In this document: positions 1 to 11,519 of the stretch, piece by piece
How positions within the stretch are numbered: position 1 is the stretch's first letter
How the letters are laid out: every line of letters begins with the position of its first letter
NCBI GenBank assembly: GCA_001247695.2
Contig: LGRX02012919.1
Location: forward strand, 1 to 64,000
DNA length: 64,000 nt
Direction: 5' to 3'
Origin: Cymbomonas tetramitiformis
Lineage: Eukaryota; Chlorophyta; Pyramimonadophyceae; Pyramimonadales; Pyramimonadaceae
Position numbers and translations under genes: made by a program
Notes under the pieces: model-generated
What the model saw: only the letters and a program-made list of their open reading frames with translations
Database searches by the model: none
What the model was told of the DNA's origin: nothing

Positions 1-2755
1 GCGGTGGCGGCCATCTGCCACTCGCGGCGCGCTCTCTCCCCCCCAAAAGAAAAGCGGTCCGCTCCCGGACGCTTCACTCTCGGTGGCCCTAAGGGGAGGG
101 CGCGGGTGAGCACCTCGGTGTGCCCACCTCGTGGCGACACGCGTGCAAGGGTGGACCTCCTTGCACGCGCGTGACGATGCGTCCCATCGAGACGGGTGCA
201 CTCGCCCGGAGCTTGGGGCTCGCCGGCCTCATCAGCACCCCGAGTGTGGGTGCGCCGCGCTCCGCGCTCGGCGGCGGGGCATGCGTGCGCGGTGTGCTGC
301 TCCCAGGCACGCGCATCAACCTCTGCAAGGAGGCCCGATGCGCCTGGACGCGGTGCACACGCTGCGCGCTAGCTACCCCCAGGCACCATGCGTCCGGTGT
401 GCCTGGCGGGGCAGCGGCGGTGCGGCGCGTCACGCAGCCCGAGACAGCGCAGCGAGAGCTGCTGCCTCATGGCGGTGCGCCTGGCGCGCTCGCGGTGGCT
501 GCCATCTGCCACTCGCGGCGCGCTCTCTCCCCCCCAAAGAAAAGCGGTCCGCTCCCGGACGCTTCACTCTCGGTGGCCCTAAGGGGAGGGCGCGGGTGAG
601 CACCTCGGTGTGCCCACCCCGTGGCGACACGCATGCAAGGGTGGACCTCCTTGCACGCGCGTGATGATGCGTCCCGTCGAGACGGGTGCACTCGCCCGGA
701 GCTTGGGGCTCGCCGGCCTCATCAGCACCCCGAGTGTGGGTGCCGCGCTCCGCGCTCGGCGGCGGGGCATGCGTGCGCGGTGTGCTGCTCCCAGGCACGC
801 GCATCAACCTCTGCAAGGAGGCCCGATGCGCCTGGACGCGGTGCACACGCTGCGCGCTACCCCCAGCCAGGCACCATGCGCCTGGTGTGCCTGGCGGGGC
901 AGCGGCGCGTCACGCAGCCCGAGACAGCGCAGCGAGAGCTGCTGCCCCATGGCGGTGCGCCTGGCGCGCTCGCGGTGGCTGCCATCTGCCACTCGCGGCG
1001 CGCTCCCTCCCCCCCAAAAGAAAAGCGGTCCGCTCCCGGACGCTACTCTCTCGGTGGCCCTAAGGGGAGGGCGCGGGTGAGCACCTCGGTGTGCTCACCT
1101 CGTGGCGACACGCATGCAAGGGTGGGCCTCCTTGCACGCGCGTGCGATGCGTCCCGTCGAGACGGGTGCACTCGCCCGGAGCTTGGGGCTCGCCGGCCTC
1201 ATCAGCACCCCGAGTGTGGGTGCCGCGCTCCGCGCTCGGCGGCGAGGCGTGCGTGCGCGGTGTGCTGCTCCCAGGCACGCGCATCAACCTCTGCAAGGAG
1301 GCCCGATGCGCCTGGACGCGGTGCACACGCTGCGCGCTACCCCCAGGCACCATGCGTATGGTGTGCCTGGCGCGGCATCGGCGCGTCACGCAGCCCGAGA
1401 CAGCGCAGCGAGAGCTGCTGCCTCATGGCGGTGCGCCTGGCGCGCTCGCGGTGGCTGTCATCTGCCACTCGCGGCGCGCTCTCTCCCCCCCAAAAGAAAA
1501 GCGGTCTGCTCCCCGGGACGCTTCACTCTCGGTGGCCCTAAGGGGAGGGCGCGGGTGAGCACCTCGGTGTGCCCACCCCGTGGCGACACGCATGCAAGGG
1601 TGGACCTCCTTGCACGCGCGTGACGATGCGTCCCGTCGAGACGGGTGCACTCGCCCGGAGCTTGGGGCTCGCCGGCCTCATCAGCACCCCGAGTGTGGGT
1701 GCCGCGCTCCGCGCTCGGCGGCGGGGCATGCGTGCGCGGTGTGCTGCTCCCAGGCACGCGCATCAACCTCTGCAAGGAGGCCCGATGCGCCTGGACGCGG
1801 TGCACACGCTGCGCGCTACCCCCAGGCACCATGCGTCTGGTGTGCCTGGCGCGGCAGCGGCGCGTCACGCAGCCCGAGACAGCGCAGCGAGAGCTGCTGC
1901 CTCATGGCGGTGCGCCTGGCGCGCTCGCGGTGGCTGTCATCTGCCACTCGCGGCGCGCTCTCTCCCCCCCAAAAGAAAAGCGGTCTGCTCCCCGGGACGC
2001 TTCACTCTCGGTGGCCCTAAGGGGAGGGCGCGGGTGAGCACCTCGGTGTGCCCACCCCGTGGCGACACGCATGCAAGGGTGGACCTCCTTGCACGCGCGT
2101 GATGATGCGTCCCGTCGAGACGGGTGCACTCGCCCGGAGCTTGGGGCTCGCCGGCCTCATCAGCACCCCGAGTGTGGGTGCCGCGCTCCGCGCTCGGCGG
2201 CGGGGCATGCGTGCGCGGTGTGCTGCTCCCAGGCACGCGCATCAACCTCTGCAAGGAGGCCCGATGCGCCTGGACGCGGTGCACACGCTGCGCGCTACTC
2301 CCAGGCACCATGCGTCTGGTGTGCCTGGCGGGGCAGCGGCGCGTCACGCAGCCCGAGACAGCACAGCGAGAGCTGCTGCCTCATGGCGGTGCGCCTGGCG
2401 CGCTCGCGGTGGCTGCCATCTGCCACTCGCGGCGCGCTCTCTCCCCCCCAAAAGAAAAGCGGTCCGCTCCCGGACGCTTCACTCTCGGTGGCCCTAAGGG
2501 GAGGGCGCGGGTGAGCACCTCGGTGTGCTCACCTCGTGGCGACACGCATGCAAGGGTGGGCCTCCTTGCACGCGCGTGGCGATGCGTCCCGTCGAGACGG
2601 GTGCACTCGCCCGGAGCTTGGGGCTCGCCGGCCTCATCAGCACCCCGAGTGTGGGTGCCGCGCTCCGCGCTCGGCGGCGGGGCATGCGTGCGCGGTGTGC
2701 CGCTCCCAGGCACGCGCATCAACCTCTGCAAGGAGGCCCGATGCGCCTGGCGGCG
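1..2755. repeat. GC-rich satellite array, ~479-bp period
   Basis: An anchor reading GACGGGTGCACTCGCC recurs near 191, 681, 1161, 1640, 2119 and 2596, so the period is about 477-490 bp with nearly six units; the first unit is cut by the window edge. Units are highly similar and differ by point changes and small indels. The array stops in mid-unit near 2755, where unique AT-richer sequence begins. Each unit holds the short inverted repeat TGCAAGG...CCTTGCA. Many overlapping open frames exist on both strands only because the unit is GC-rich and repeated, and I see no protein family in them. Confidence 0.95.
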
Positions 2756-2865
2756 GCAGCGGATCAGCACTAACAACAACAAAGACATCAAAGACATATA
2801 CAAAGGTATGCCCGTTGTGAGGTCACAACTTTCTTAAGAGGGGAGATCTGTCAGGGTTATGACCG

Positions 2866-2985
2866 ATGACATATGTGTCATACATGTCATACATGTCATA
2901 CCTATCAGACATATCATACCTGTCAGACATGTCATATCATGTCATGTCATGTCGTGTCGTGTCATGTCATGTCATATATTATAAT
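2866..2985. repeat. TGTCATAC/TGTCATG simple repeat
   Basis: Degenerate 7-11 bp units of the type TGTCATAC, TATCAGAC and TGTCATG run head to tail, followed by a short run of CATGTCGTG variants. Low-complexity DNA, with no coding signal. Confidence 0.85.
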
Positions 2986-3666
2986 GACAGACAGTCGTCA
3001 GTACGGTCGACTATGACATGTACAGTCATACCATCTGTCATTTACTCAAGGTGAAACTTGAGTGACACCTGTCATCGAGAGGCCAGGTTGTGGCATTGAG
3101 ACGACAAAGCAAGATGAAGTCTTGAAGAACCGAAAGTGTTCGGAGAAAACTCATCTTCGCTTCTAGCATGTTCTGAACAAGCATGCGAGTATCATATGGC
3201 TTATTCGTTCAGCCGATACTGATTGTTCAACCAATGCCTTGGGTTCACAACCCAATAGTGGTGGTATCTATGTTCAATAATAGCCTCACTTTATATCATA
3301 TCTATTCGCTTGCTAGCGAAGCCCTATCAACTACGCTAGAAACAAATCACGCAAGCGTGAAGTGAGTCCCATAACCTGCTGGAAACAGCTCAACAGACAG
3401 TGGGGACCCGAGAGCCGACGGAACAAACGGATCACTAGACTCGTATAGATGGACATAAATACTGAGTCTAGGTCACTAGCTGTACACCGAGAATGACACA
3501 CTGGATATGCCACCTGACTGTACGAACTAGTCAGGCTGTCATTTCCAGCATGCGGTGACTAGCAAAAAATTGTTCGTAATCGATGATTTTTGTTGTTTGA
3601 TGCTTAAAGACATTATTTCGCAAATCCAACCGGTAGACATGTTCATTGTGGTCAGATGTTGATATC

Positions 3667-3828
3667 TGCTGGAATTGGCACTACGACTAGTTCGTACAGT
3701 CTAGTGTCATTCCTGTATGTCATCTTCGGTGGTCAGCCTGTGTCACTCATCTCGGGTATATATCGTTTGTATATCCGAGTTTAGTGATCCGTTGTTTCAC
3801 CGTCGGCAGCGGGTCCCCACTGCCTGTT
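3667..3828 (+). repeat. 162-bp direct repeat, left copy
   Basis: Matches 5433-5594 almost base for base, from TGCTGGAATTGGCACTACG to CCCCACTGCCTGTT, at exactly equal length. The following bases differ, which marks the repeat edge. Confidence 0.85.
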
Positions 3829-4068
3829 CAGCAGGTTATGGTCCCTCTCACGTTCGCGTGAACTGAATTTTAGCGTAGAATTTTATTTTATTTCCGCCCT
3901 ATCTTTCGGTTAAGCGTCTCCACGCCTTGTGGGACGCTTCAGAGCAGATTCTACGTATTTTCTGGAGGCGGCTGCTTACGGCTTTGGGTGATTTCGACGG
4001 GGTGGTACTCTTCGGCTATTTTCGTTTGCGATCTCTATTTGGATTTGTATTCGTTTCTTTATTCGATT

Positions 4069-4984
4069 ATGACTTCATCGCAGATTTTGGAGAGTGAAGA
4101 GCTCCTAGCTCTTTTGGAATCTATCGACACTGGTTTTGCGAGAGTCTCGACTCTCAAAAGATCTCAGCTCATTTCCTTGTGCACTTCCATGCATGCGGCT
4201 ATTTCGCATTTCCGTGGAGCGGCTCAGATTTCGGCAGTATCGACCGAGAATTTTCCGGTAGTATTGAACATCTTGGTGGCTAGTGAGCCACAAGTTGGTG
4301 GTGTCTCGGCCGAGACCGCTGGTTTTGGCATTTCGAACGGAAGATTTTGCGAAGTAGGAGTGGGCGATGCGCCGGCTATTTTCATTGGCGCAACTATCAG
4401 TCTCGACACAGATTTCGACCACTAGACCCTCCCCTAGTGCCACTAGGGCGAGCGACACCGTGCGGCAGGCCCCTCCTGTCCGCGCGGAAGTTCACTATGT
4501 CCATGCACCTCCCATTGTACCTCCCTATATGGGCTCTGGGGTTGTTCGAGGTTATGAGGAGTATTTACCTAGTGAGGATGAGGATGAATCGGAGTACCCA
4601 CTTGGGTATTTCGATGATTCCAGCGGCAGTTGTGAGGAGGTAGAGGAACAAGATGGCCACTTGGCCGCTCCGCAATTTTCATCCGATCGATTGGAACAGG
4701 AATTCGTATTGGGCACAGGTTCCCAACCGGATTCTTATGGCGGAGTTTTGGAGCCCCCACTTGGGGAGGAATTTTTACCGCAGAGCGAGTTTGATGTTAG
4801 CACAGTTTCTTTTAAGGATGAGCTTGCGTTGAGTGACGATGAGATCAAGTGCACCGCAGAGGAGTGGGCTGCCTGGGAGGCAGGAGCCCACGATTCCGAC
4901 GAAACTGGTGGTGCTGGTTTTTATGATGAAGACACTTATTATGGGGAAGATGCTGGGTACGACTCTGGTGATGGCTACTACTGA
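4069..4984 (+). CDS. Gag-like acidic protein in two overlapping frames
   Basis: The first frame (ATG 4069, stop 4425) encodes about 118 residues with an amphipathic N-terminal half. The second frame, open from about 4367 to 4984, encodes a very acidic, low-complexity protein rich in D, E, S, Y and G that ends in DSGDGYY. The frames overlap by about 58 bp, so they could be joined by programmed frameshifting or represent one gene broken by an indel. Position between two direct repeats fits a structural (gag-like) protein of a retroelement, but there is no zinc knuckle or other diagnostic motif. The function is inferred from context only. Confidence 0.4.
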
Positions 4985-5432
4985 TTCTTTAAACAGACAG
5001 GCGGTGTTCCTTTTTGGCATTTCTCCACCACTTGCTGTAGTTTTGGACAGAAGAATGTTATTTTATTTCTCACCACTTGCGGGCAGCTTTTCAAGATTAA
5101 GACGAACGATTTATAGGCAGGAGACCTTTGCAGTTCGCAGAAGTTAGGAGCTAAACCGACAGGCGGACTTATTTTACATTCTCCATCACATGCAGACAGG
5201 CGAGATCTGTGGGAGCACCCACCACTAGCTGGCAGAGCATTAATTTTAGCAGACCGGAATTGGTCCTAGCAATTTCCTAGGCTTAGCAATATTTGTTATG
5301 CTAGCCTGACTTTCATCATGCCACCTGTGACTTTGCTAGCTGACTAGAGTTGACTTATCTTTACATTCTCTGTAAACTCTAGTAGCTAGGGTGGTGAGTG
5401 TCACTAGCTGGCCCACCTCAGATGAGGTGGTG

Positions 5433-5594
5433 TGCTGGAATTGGCACTACGACTAGTTCGTACAGTCTAGTGTCATTCCTGTATGTCATCTTCGGTGGTC
5501 AGCCTGTGTCACTCATCTCGGGTATATATCGTTTGTATATCCGAGTTTAGTGATCCGTTGTTTCACCGTCGGCAGCGGGTCCCCACTGCCTGTT
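5433..5594 (+). repeat. 162-bp direct repeat, right copy
   Basis: Right partner of 3667-3828. Downstream it continues into AAGCTGTTTCC, which resembles the complement of the stretch near 3380 in the inverted copy. Confidence 0.85.
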
Positions 5595-5687
5595 AAGCTG
5601 TTTCCGGCAATATCTAACGGTCGAATTTACATAATAAGGTTCACATGCAATATTCTCAATGTAAAATGTAATGCCCTCCAGGCATCA

Positions 5688-5905
5688 AGGTATGTTAAAA
5701 TGAAGTCTACGCCCAATCTAGATTAAAATGAAATGTCTACACCCAATCTAGACCAAAATGAAATGCCTACACCCAATCTGGATTAAATGAAATGTCTACA
5801 CCCAATATGGATTAAGATTAAGTGCCTACACCCAATCTAGATTAAAATGAAGTGCCTACACCCAATCTGAATTATAATGAAATGTCTACACCCAATCTAG
5901 ACTTA
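5688..5905. repeat. ~30-bp tandem repeat (CTACACCCAATCTAGATT)
   Basis: About seven units of the pattern AAAATGAAATGTCTACACCC followed by AATCTAGATT run head to tail with substitutions. Non-coding minisatellite. Confidence 0.85.
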
Positions 5906-7642
5906 TCCCTTAATTTTATAACAGTTTCTATATTGAACAAGGTTTTCAGGTATATGTATTTTGTAAAATCGCAGGGAGCGTTAAAACCTATAGGCCGAGA
6001 CCCCACCACAATCTACGGTCGGTTTGAGGTCTTATAAACCATATTAAAAAAATCGAGAAAAGATTCTGGAGAGCCATTTTTGGGAAATTCAAGTTCTGGC
6101 CCAGATTCCCAAACTAATTTTAGAACATGATGGGATGGCCATTCTATAGCTTATACTGCTCGTATAATTTTAACAATAAACAAAATTCCGTGATTTGTTA
6201 AATATGGAATTCGCTATGAAAATAAAATAGGTCGAAGGAATAATGAAACCTCACGGCACCCTTCCCTTACAATGAGAGCCGATTTGTAGGTAATCGTTGT
6301 GATAGATCGGGCTTTTGCTGTGGCACATAAACGGACGAACGCTTGTCGGCCTCCTTCAAACCCGAAGACTGGGGCGATGACTTGCACTATTGTAGGTGCC
6401 AACACGTGCCGAACATGATGTGTGGAGTTTGCGGTTGCACGCAAGTTAGTGCTTGACGCCGAAAAGGATTAATAATAGCATAACATGTACACACATATCC
6501 ACACCCGCCAGAACAAGTAGCAGGGTACGCAATTGCATAATGAGCAGGGCGTTAAATGCTTGAGCCCGTGTAAGCCAGAAGGAAAGCCCTAACGCGACAT
6601 GGCGATGGCTTCAAAGGGAGCCTTGCTTCCGAAGCCGGGACACGCAAGCAACTACTTTGCGCGCGTCACCATCAAATCGCTAGTTCACAAGACATCTGGA
6701 GTTCATTGGATATGTCAAATTGTAGCACTAAAGATTGTTGACCTATGTGGTTATGATAAAATTATTGTTCAACACGACACGAAAAGGTAAAAGAATACAA
6801 GACATTTAAACACTACCGTGAAATACACTATCTTCTGATCTAATTTGCTGTGTTTCGCTATGACCAACTCTGGTTAATGTCCTTGCCCTAAAAAACACGC
6901 GACTCCAATACTATAGAGCACGACTTAAGTGCTAACTTGTCACCGCGGTGATGTATCATCACTGAAGGTGCTAGCGTGCGGGGAAGGGTGTAGAACTAGT
7001 TTTACATGAAAAAATGATAGTTTCCTGACGTTCTTCACCCGTTCTCTCTTAAATGGTGTAAAAACAAGAAACCTCTTTGTGAGGTTAATATTCGAGTACA
7101 GGAAAATCAGTCTGAGACGAGCTATGTTATTATCCGAGACCTGTTTTGAAAAACAAGCAGTGTGGGAAGGACACATATGTAAAGGCCGAGGTGTATACGC
7201 CAAAAAGTGGTTAGTACTTATGTTTAGGCAAACACACAAGAGCGGCTCGTAGAACTCTTCTTTAGGTCAATTTATGAAAACGAATTCTCAGACCGTAGAG
7301 TTTCTTTAAGAAAGCGTATTCGCAGTCCGCGAAGTCGGTGCTCACTAACAAAATGACGAAAAATGCGCTTTGATGATAGTTATTGCCACAGGCCACAACA
7401 GAAATTTTGGATGCTTATTTAAACTAACGCTGCCAAGGCAGTTCTCGTGCTCGCACAATAGTACTTATGAATTCATATTCGTGACTGGAGTCGCTATCTG
7501 TGTTCGGGAAAGCAGACGTAACCACGTAAAAAAGTAGGGATAAGTTCGAGATCAACTTGGCACATGACGGTGTATGGCCGAACAAAGAAGTTGCGTGCAT
7601 AAACGGAACGCAGTGCTTTCGAGAAAAAACCAAGTGTTCCAC
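5906..7642. other. Spacer with no supported gene
   Basis: AT-rich DNA downstream of the thioredoxin gene. The best coding candidates are a 76-residue minus frame at 6214-6444, which ends next to a possible splice donor, and a 63-residue plus frame at 6599-6790. Neither shows a recognisable domain, and both could be exons of an unidentified gene or chance. Confidence 0.5.
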
Positions 7643-8324
7643 TTAGGCTTTAGGAGTAATTTGGCTCGTGGAGTACTCCTGAATGAGCTCCCTGAGCTTG
7701 TCCGCGTTTCCGCCTGAGAATTCCTTTAGTTTCGCTCCGTCTTTCCACACCTGAAAGATGATCGGTCCTCCCGATAAGCGAATACCACGAAAGAGAAGCA
7801 GCACGATCCACGTGCAGATCTAGATTCGAGTCTGGAGACAGAAGCAACCTTGCCCGCACGGCTAAGGAGAAGAGTAAAGATGTCGCAAACAAGGGCATGA
7901 GAAAATACCTGAAAAGTGGGCATTGCGCTAACCCCACAAGATTCGGTGATATCCTGCACGCCACAGAATATACGAAACTTTCAAATAACCACAAATAAAC
8001 AAAGAGTGGATAAAGGGGCAGGTTTCCTTTACTATCGCGTACCTCAAATTCGTCAACGTCGACGACAATAAACACGCAATCGGTAGCTTGGGAAGCATAG
8101 TGAGCAAGGTGAGGCGCAATTTGTTTGCAAGGTCCACACCAACTCGCAGAGAAGTCGACGATCACCTGTTTCCACAAACCCCTTTTGAGTACTTCAGGGT
8201 GAAAGAGGTCCAAAGTTTTTTAAAAGTCTCTCACCGTCTTTCCGCTTTGCATGTGCTTGTTCCAAGCAGTCTTTCCATCATCAGCTTCCTCCAGAGGAAT
8301 CACGAACTCTCCGTGTTCTCCCAT
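7643..8324 (-). CDS. Thioredoxin, h-type, four exons
   Basis: Four minus-strand exons join in frame with GT-AG introns: 8324-8235, 8165-8043, 7953-7909 and 7750-7643, giving 121 residues, the usual length for cytosolic thioredoxin. The protein opens MGEHGEFVIPLEEAD. The active site WCGPC lies at residues 39-43 after the beta strand VIVDFSAS, and the cis-proline motif AMPTF is at about 81-85. The C-terminal helix KLRELIQEY is intact. It lacks a targeting peptide, so it is probably a cytosolic disulfide reductase fed by NADPH-thioredoxin reductase. Intron lengths are 69, 89 and 158 nt. All key residues are present, so the gene looks functional. The viral element begins 313 bp upstream of its start codon. 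Confidence 0.93.
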
Positions 8325-8637
8325 GATTTCTGTTTCTTGTTAATCAATTGGCGTAAATAAACGTTCTGGCAGGATTTGAACACACGTAGGAGTCCTTGCT
8401 TACAGTTAATATCAGTTGAGTGCTAGTAAAAGAAATCAGCCGGGCGCAAGGGAAGCGGGGCTTCACAAAAAAAGTTCGTGAGTTCGCGAATCGCGATCGA
8501 GGCTAAAAATCCAGTTGTGAACTTGTGATCGTGCGGTACTGCGGTCCATGAGATTTGGCCCGAACTGGTGCTGCGTGCTGGCGATCGGACCTCTGCTCCT
8601 TACCCGTAATTTTAACGAGGAAATTACCTCTGTACTG
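8325..8637. other. Thioredoxin upstream region up to the viral left end
   Basis: This 313-bp stretch lies between the thioredoxin start codon and the first base of the viral TIR, so it must hold most of the remaining promoter. I see no clear TATA box or conserved site. Confidence 0.5.
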
Positions 8638-8896
8638 TACTCTATAGTTTGGCTATCATTGGCTATCATTGACTAACTTTGGCTATCCGATTTGAAATTA
8701 TGACAGCCCTGTCATCGGGGGGTCTGTGGGGGTGTCTAGGGGTCACAACAATTAAATTTTGCCGATTTCATCGCCGGTGGGGGGTCCCCTTCGTCGACCC
8801 CCCAAATTTCAGTAGGTTTAGGGTTTAGGTTCTGGGTTTAGGGTTTAGGTTCGAGAAATTACGTCAGAAATCGTAATTTAGTTCAAATGCGTATTT
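8638..8896 (+). repeat. Left viral TIR, outer part
   Basis: Nearly identical to the complement of 37635-37893. It contains a G-rich block (GGGGGGTCTGTGGGGGTGTC), a GGGGGGTCCCC...GACCCCCC hairpin near 8798-8822 and a telomere-like TTTAGGG stretch near 8817-8850. It is cut at 8896 by the 12.6-kb transposon and resumes at 21522. Confidence 0.92.
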
Positions 8897-8917
8897 GACC
8901 ACTTCCGCGACTCAGAT
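8897..8917 (+). repeat. Transposon left terminal inverted repeat
   Basis: A 21-bp perfect match to the complement of 21497-21517, flanked outside by ATTT. Confidence 0.9.
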
Positions 8918-8954
8918 CGTGGGATGGATTGACTGTTTTTTGTACTCACCCATA

Positions 8955-9925
8955 TGGTGCACGATTCTTATAGTTTAGCATTTTTGAGAACCAATTTTCA
9001 TGTTGAGAATCCGATATTTGATGTCCACATATGTCAGTTGCATGTTACCACAACCCTAATTTGGGTTTAAAGGTCCCAAAATGGACTCAAATTGCAGTTT
9101 TAGCCACATTTTAGCAACTTTCACCTTGATTGCGCCCGTATGGGGCGCGATTCCTACGGTCTGGCATTTTTGAGAACCAATTTTCATGTTGAGAATCCGA
9201 TATTCGATGTCCGCATATGTCAGTTGCATGTTACCACAACCCTAATTTGGGTTTAAAGGTCCCAAAATGGACTCAAATTGCAGTTTTAGCCACATTTTAG
9301 CAACTTTCACCTTGATTGCGCCCATATGGGGCGCGATTCCTACGGTCTAGCATTTTTGAGAACCAATTTTCATGTTGAGAATCCGATATTTGATGTCCAC
9401 ATATGTCAGTTGCATGTTACCACAACCCTAATTTGGGTTTAAAGGTCCCAAAATGGACTCAAATTGCAGTTTTAGCCACATTTTAGCAACTTTCACCTTG
9501 ATTGCGCCCATATGGGGCGCGATTCCTACGGTCTAGCATTTTTGAGAACCAATTTATATGTTGAGAATCCGATATTCGATGTCCGCATATGTCAGTTGCA
9601 TGGTACAATAACCCGAATTTGGGGTTTAAGGTCCCAAAATGGACTCAAATTGCAGTTTTAGCCACATTTTAGCAACTTTCACCTTGATAACGCTCATATG
9701 GGGCGCGATTCCTACGGTCTAGCATTTTGAATAACCAATTTATATGTTGAGAATCCGATATTTGATGTCCGCATATGTCAGTTGCATGGTACAATAACCC
9801 GAATTTGGGGTTTAAGGTCCCAAAATGGACTCAAATTGCAGTTTTAGCCACATTTTAGCAACTTTCACCTTGATAGCGCTCATATGGGGCGCGATTCCTA
9901 CGGTCTAGCATTTTTGATAACTAAC
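8955..9925. repeat. Subterminal 187-bp tandem repeats of the transposon
   Basis: The anchor GCGATTCCTACGGTCT recurs near 9147, 9334, 9520, 9706 and 9891, with a diverged first unit near 8960. Each unit carries CATATGGGGCGCGATTCC and TTTAGCCACATTTTAGCAAC. Arrays near the end of CACTA-type elements commonly act as transposase binding sites, so that role is plausible here. Confidence 0.85.
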
Positions 9926-10640
9926 TTTCATGTTGGTGGTGACAACACCGAGATGGAAGATGGTGGAGATGAGACGACATGGGTTGTGTATGCTCTATAC
10001 GCATGTCGCCCTCGCGGCGGCCTCGTGTTGGCATCGGATGCGGATCGGTGTCATTCCACCGGAAATTTTGTTCACTGCATGCATTGCCTGTTAATTTTGC
10101 ATCGGCTGCGTCGACATGAGCATAACCGCGTTGCTCTCCCCGCAGCGGAGGTCCGAGGTACTACAAGCGGGCATCACGCAGCTTTCGCCGTTGCAATAAG
10201 TGAACGTGCAATGGGCCCTTTATTATGAGTGTGATGAAAACCTCAGAGGATAGGGAATTGATGTTCTTTGTGGTTATGACTTATGCATGTTAAGATCTTC
10301 CCATATTCACACGATCGCGTAGACGCGTACGTAATCGGAGCAGACAGGATGAAGCGGATGGCCACTCGTTTATTATTTGTGCAGCGGTGATTATAAAAAT
10401 ATTCATCTCATCAAGCGATCAGAGGAATTCGTCACAATCTATCCATCAATGAAGATATCAAACTATGTTGAAATGCTTACTACTCATCATAGCATTATGT
10501 ATGACAGGATGCCATGCCGTGAGTTATTGGATCGCCCATATCACATCCATGGGTTTATAACATAAAACACATTTTATGTTCTCGCTCCTCGCTAGCATAA
10601 CAACATAATCGACCTCTGTGTGTTCACATCGAGTGTGTCT
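9926..10640. other. Transposon interior without supported gene
   Basis: Moderate-GC sequence with one open plus frame (to 10228) that begins inside the repeat array and so looks accidental. Nothing else is recognisable. Confidence 0.4.
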
Positions 10641-10720
10641 ATGTCACATACTTGTTGCCACTTTTGCTCTACTCTCGATGATATGGTCTACAAGTGCATA
10701 ATATATACTCGTGCCGCGGA

Positions 10721-11393
10721 TCAAACTTTCCTCTTGTTGCCTCGGCCACGAGCAGCAACTTGCGGTGTGGTTGCAGATGATGTAGTTTCTCCTGGCCCTT
10801 TGCCTCGTCCACGAGCAACAGGTGGTTGTGCAGCCGCAGATGATGCAACTCCCCCTCGCCCCTTGCCTCGGCCACGAGCAGCAACTTGCGGCACCGCCGT
10901 TGATGACGATGCAGCTTCTCCTCGGCCCTTGCCTCGTCCACGAGCGACAGGTGGTGGTGCAGCCCCAGATGATGTAGCTCCTCCTCGCCCCATGCCTCGG
11001 CCACACGCAACAAATGGCAGTGCAACCACTGAGTCGATCGATGTCAGCATCCTCTCCACCCTCTTGATTCTGATCTCTTGCGGCATCAACACCCGCTTGT
11101 CCGGTGCGACGCACCCTAGAGTAGATCCGAGACAGAAATATTTGGACTTTGGAATCTAAGAGTTGCAACTCTTCGCGCCCTACAAAATGGACATCCATTC
11201 TCTCCCGGAGGGATGCGGCTGCGATCTTGTTATTGAGTTCCCACTGAGCAAGCATGAGGACTTCTTGTTCCTCTGAGAATTGGATGCGCGCGGCTCGTGT
11301 TAGCATACGCGCCCAGCCTCGCTTTAGCATGGGCGGCTGAGGGAGAGTGAACGTGAAAGCACATGGAAATGATTGTATAGATATATGCCGCAA
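10721..11393 (-). CDS. RGRGKGRG-repeat, AT-hook-like protein exon(s) of the transposon
   Basis: The minus strand encodes an upstream, leucine- and arginine-rich segment (11393 to about 11100) containing FSEEQEVLMLAQWELNN. It is followed in a shifted frame by a repetitive tail (about 11092-10721) with four or five copies of RGRGKGRG separated by Ala/Ser/Pro-rich spacers, ending NKRKV. Glycine-arginine-lysine blocks of this kind resemble AT hooks that grip the minor groove. The two parts meet with a frame change, so an intron or an indel must lie between them. It may be the 3' end of the gene whose exon lies at 12719-13141. Function is inferred as DNA binding by a transposon accessory protein. 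Confidence 0.45.
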
Positions 11394-11519
11394 TATGCTG
11401 AAGATGCCGTGTGTAAGAGATCACAATGCGTAATACAGAGGCACCCGCTAAAACAGCAGGCCCTGGAAGACTAATGAAACTCCATAATGAAAATTGTTTT
11501 TTTCCAAAAGTGTGCCGTG

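Larger units (their letters stand above)
3361..5600. mobile_element. Repeat family with 162-bp direct repeats and an inverted older copy
   Basis: Two near-identical 162-bp direct repeats (3667-3828 and 5433-5594) bracket a 1.6-kb interior carrying a gag-like ORF. Both end in GGGTCCCCACTGCCTGTT. A third, diverged copy lies inverted at about 3361-3560, so the first two copies face each other across about 110 bp. Direct repeats around a gag-like ORF suggest a short LTR or DIRS/PAT-like retroelement without pol. The inverted third copy could be a terminal repeat of a DIRS-type element or a neighbouring older insertion. I see no reverse transcriptase or recombinase, so the class is unresolved. Confidence 0.5.

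Noticed and set aside
89..2837. Many open frames of 60-306 residues on both strands in the 479-bp array
   Set aside because: They recur once per unit in several frames and both strands with no domain, as expected for GC-rich tandem repeats.
10644..11159. Plus-strand frame of 179 residues with PRPRA repeats
   Set aside because: It is the complement of the RGRGKG-repeat frame; the minus strand fits the direction of the other transposon genes and has the more protein-like upstream part.
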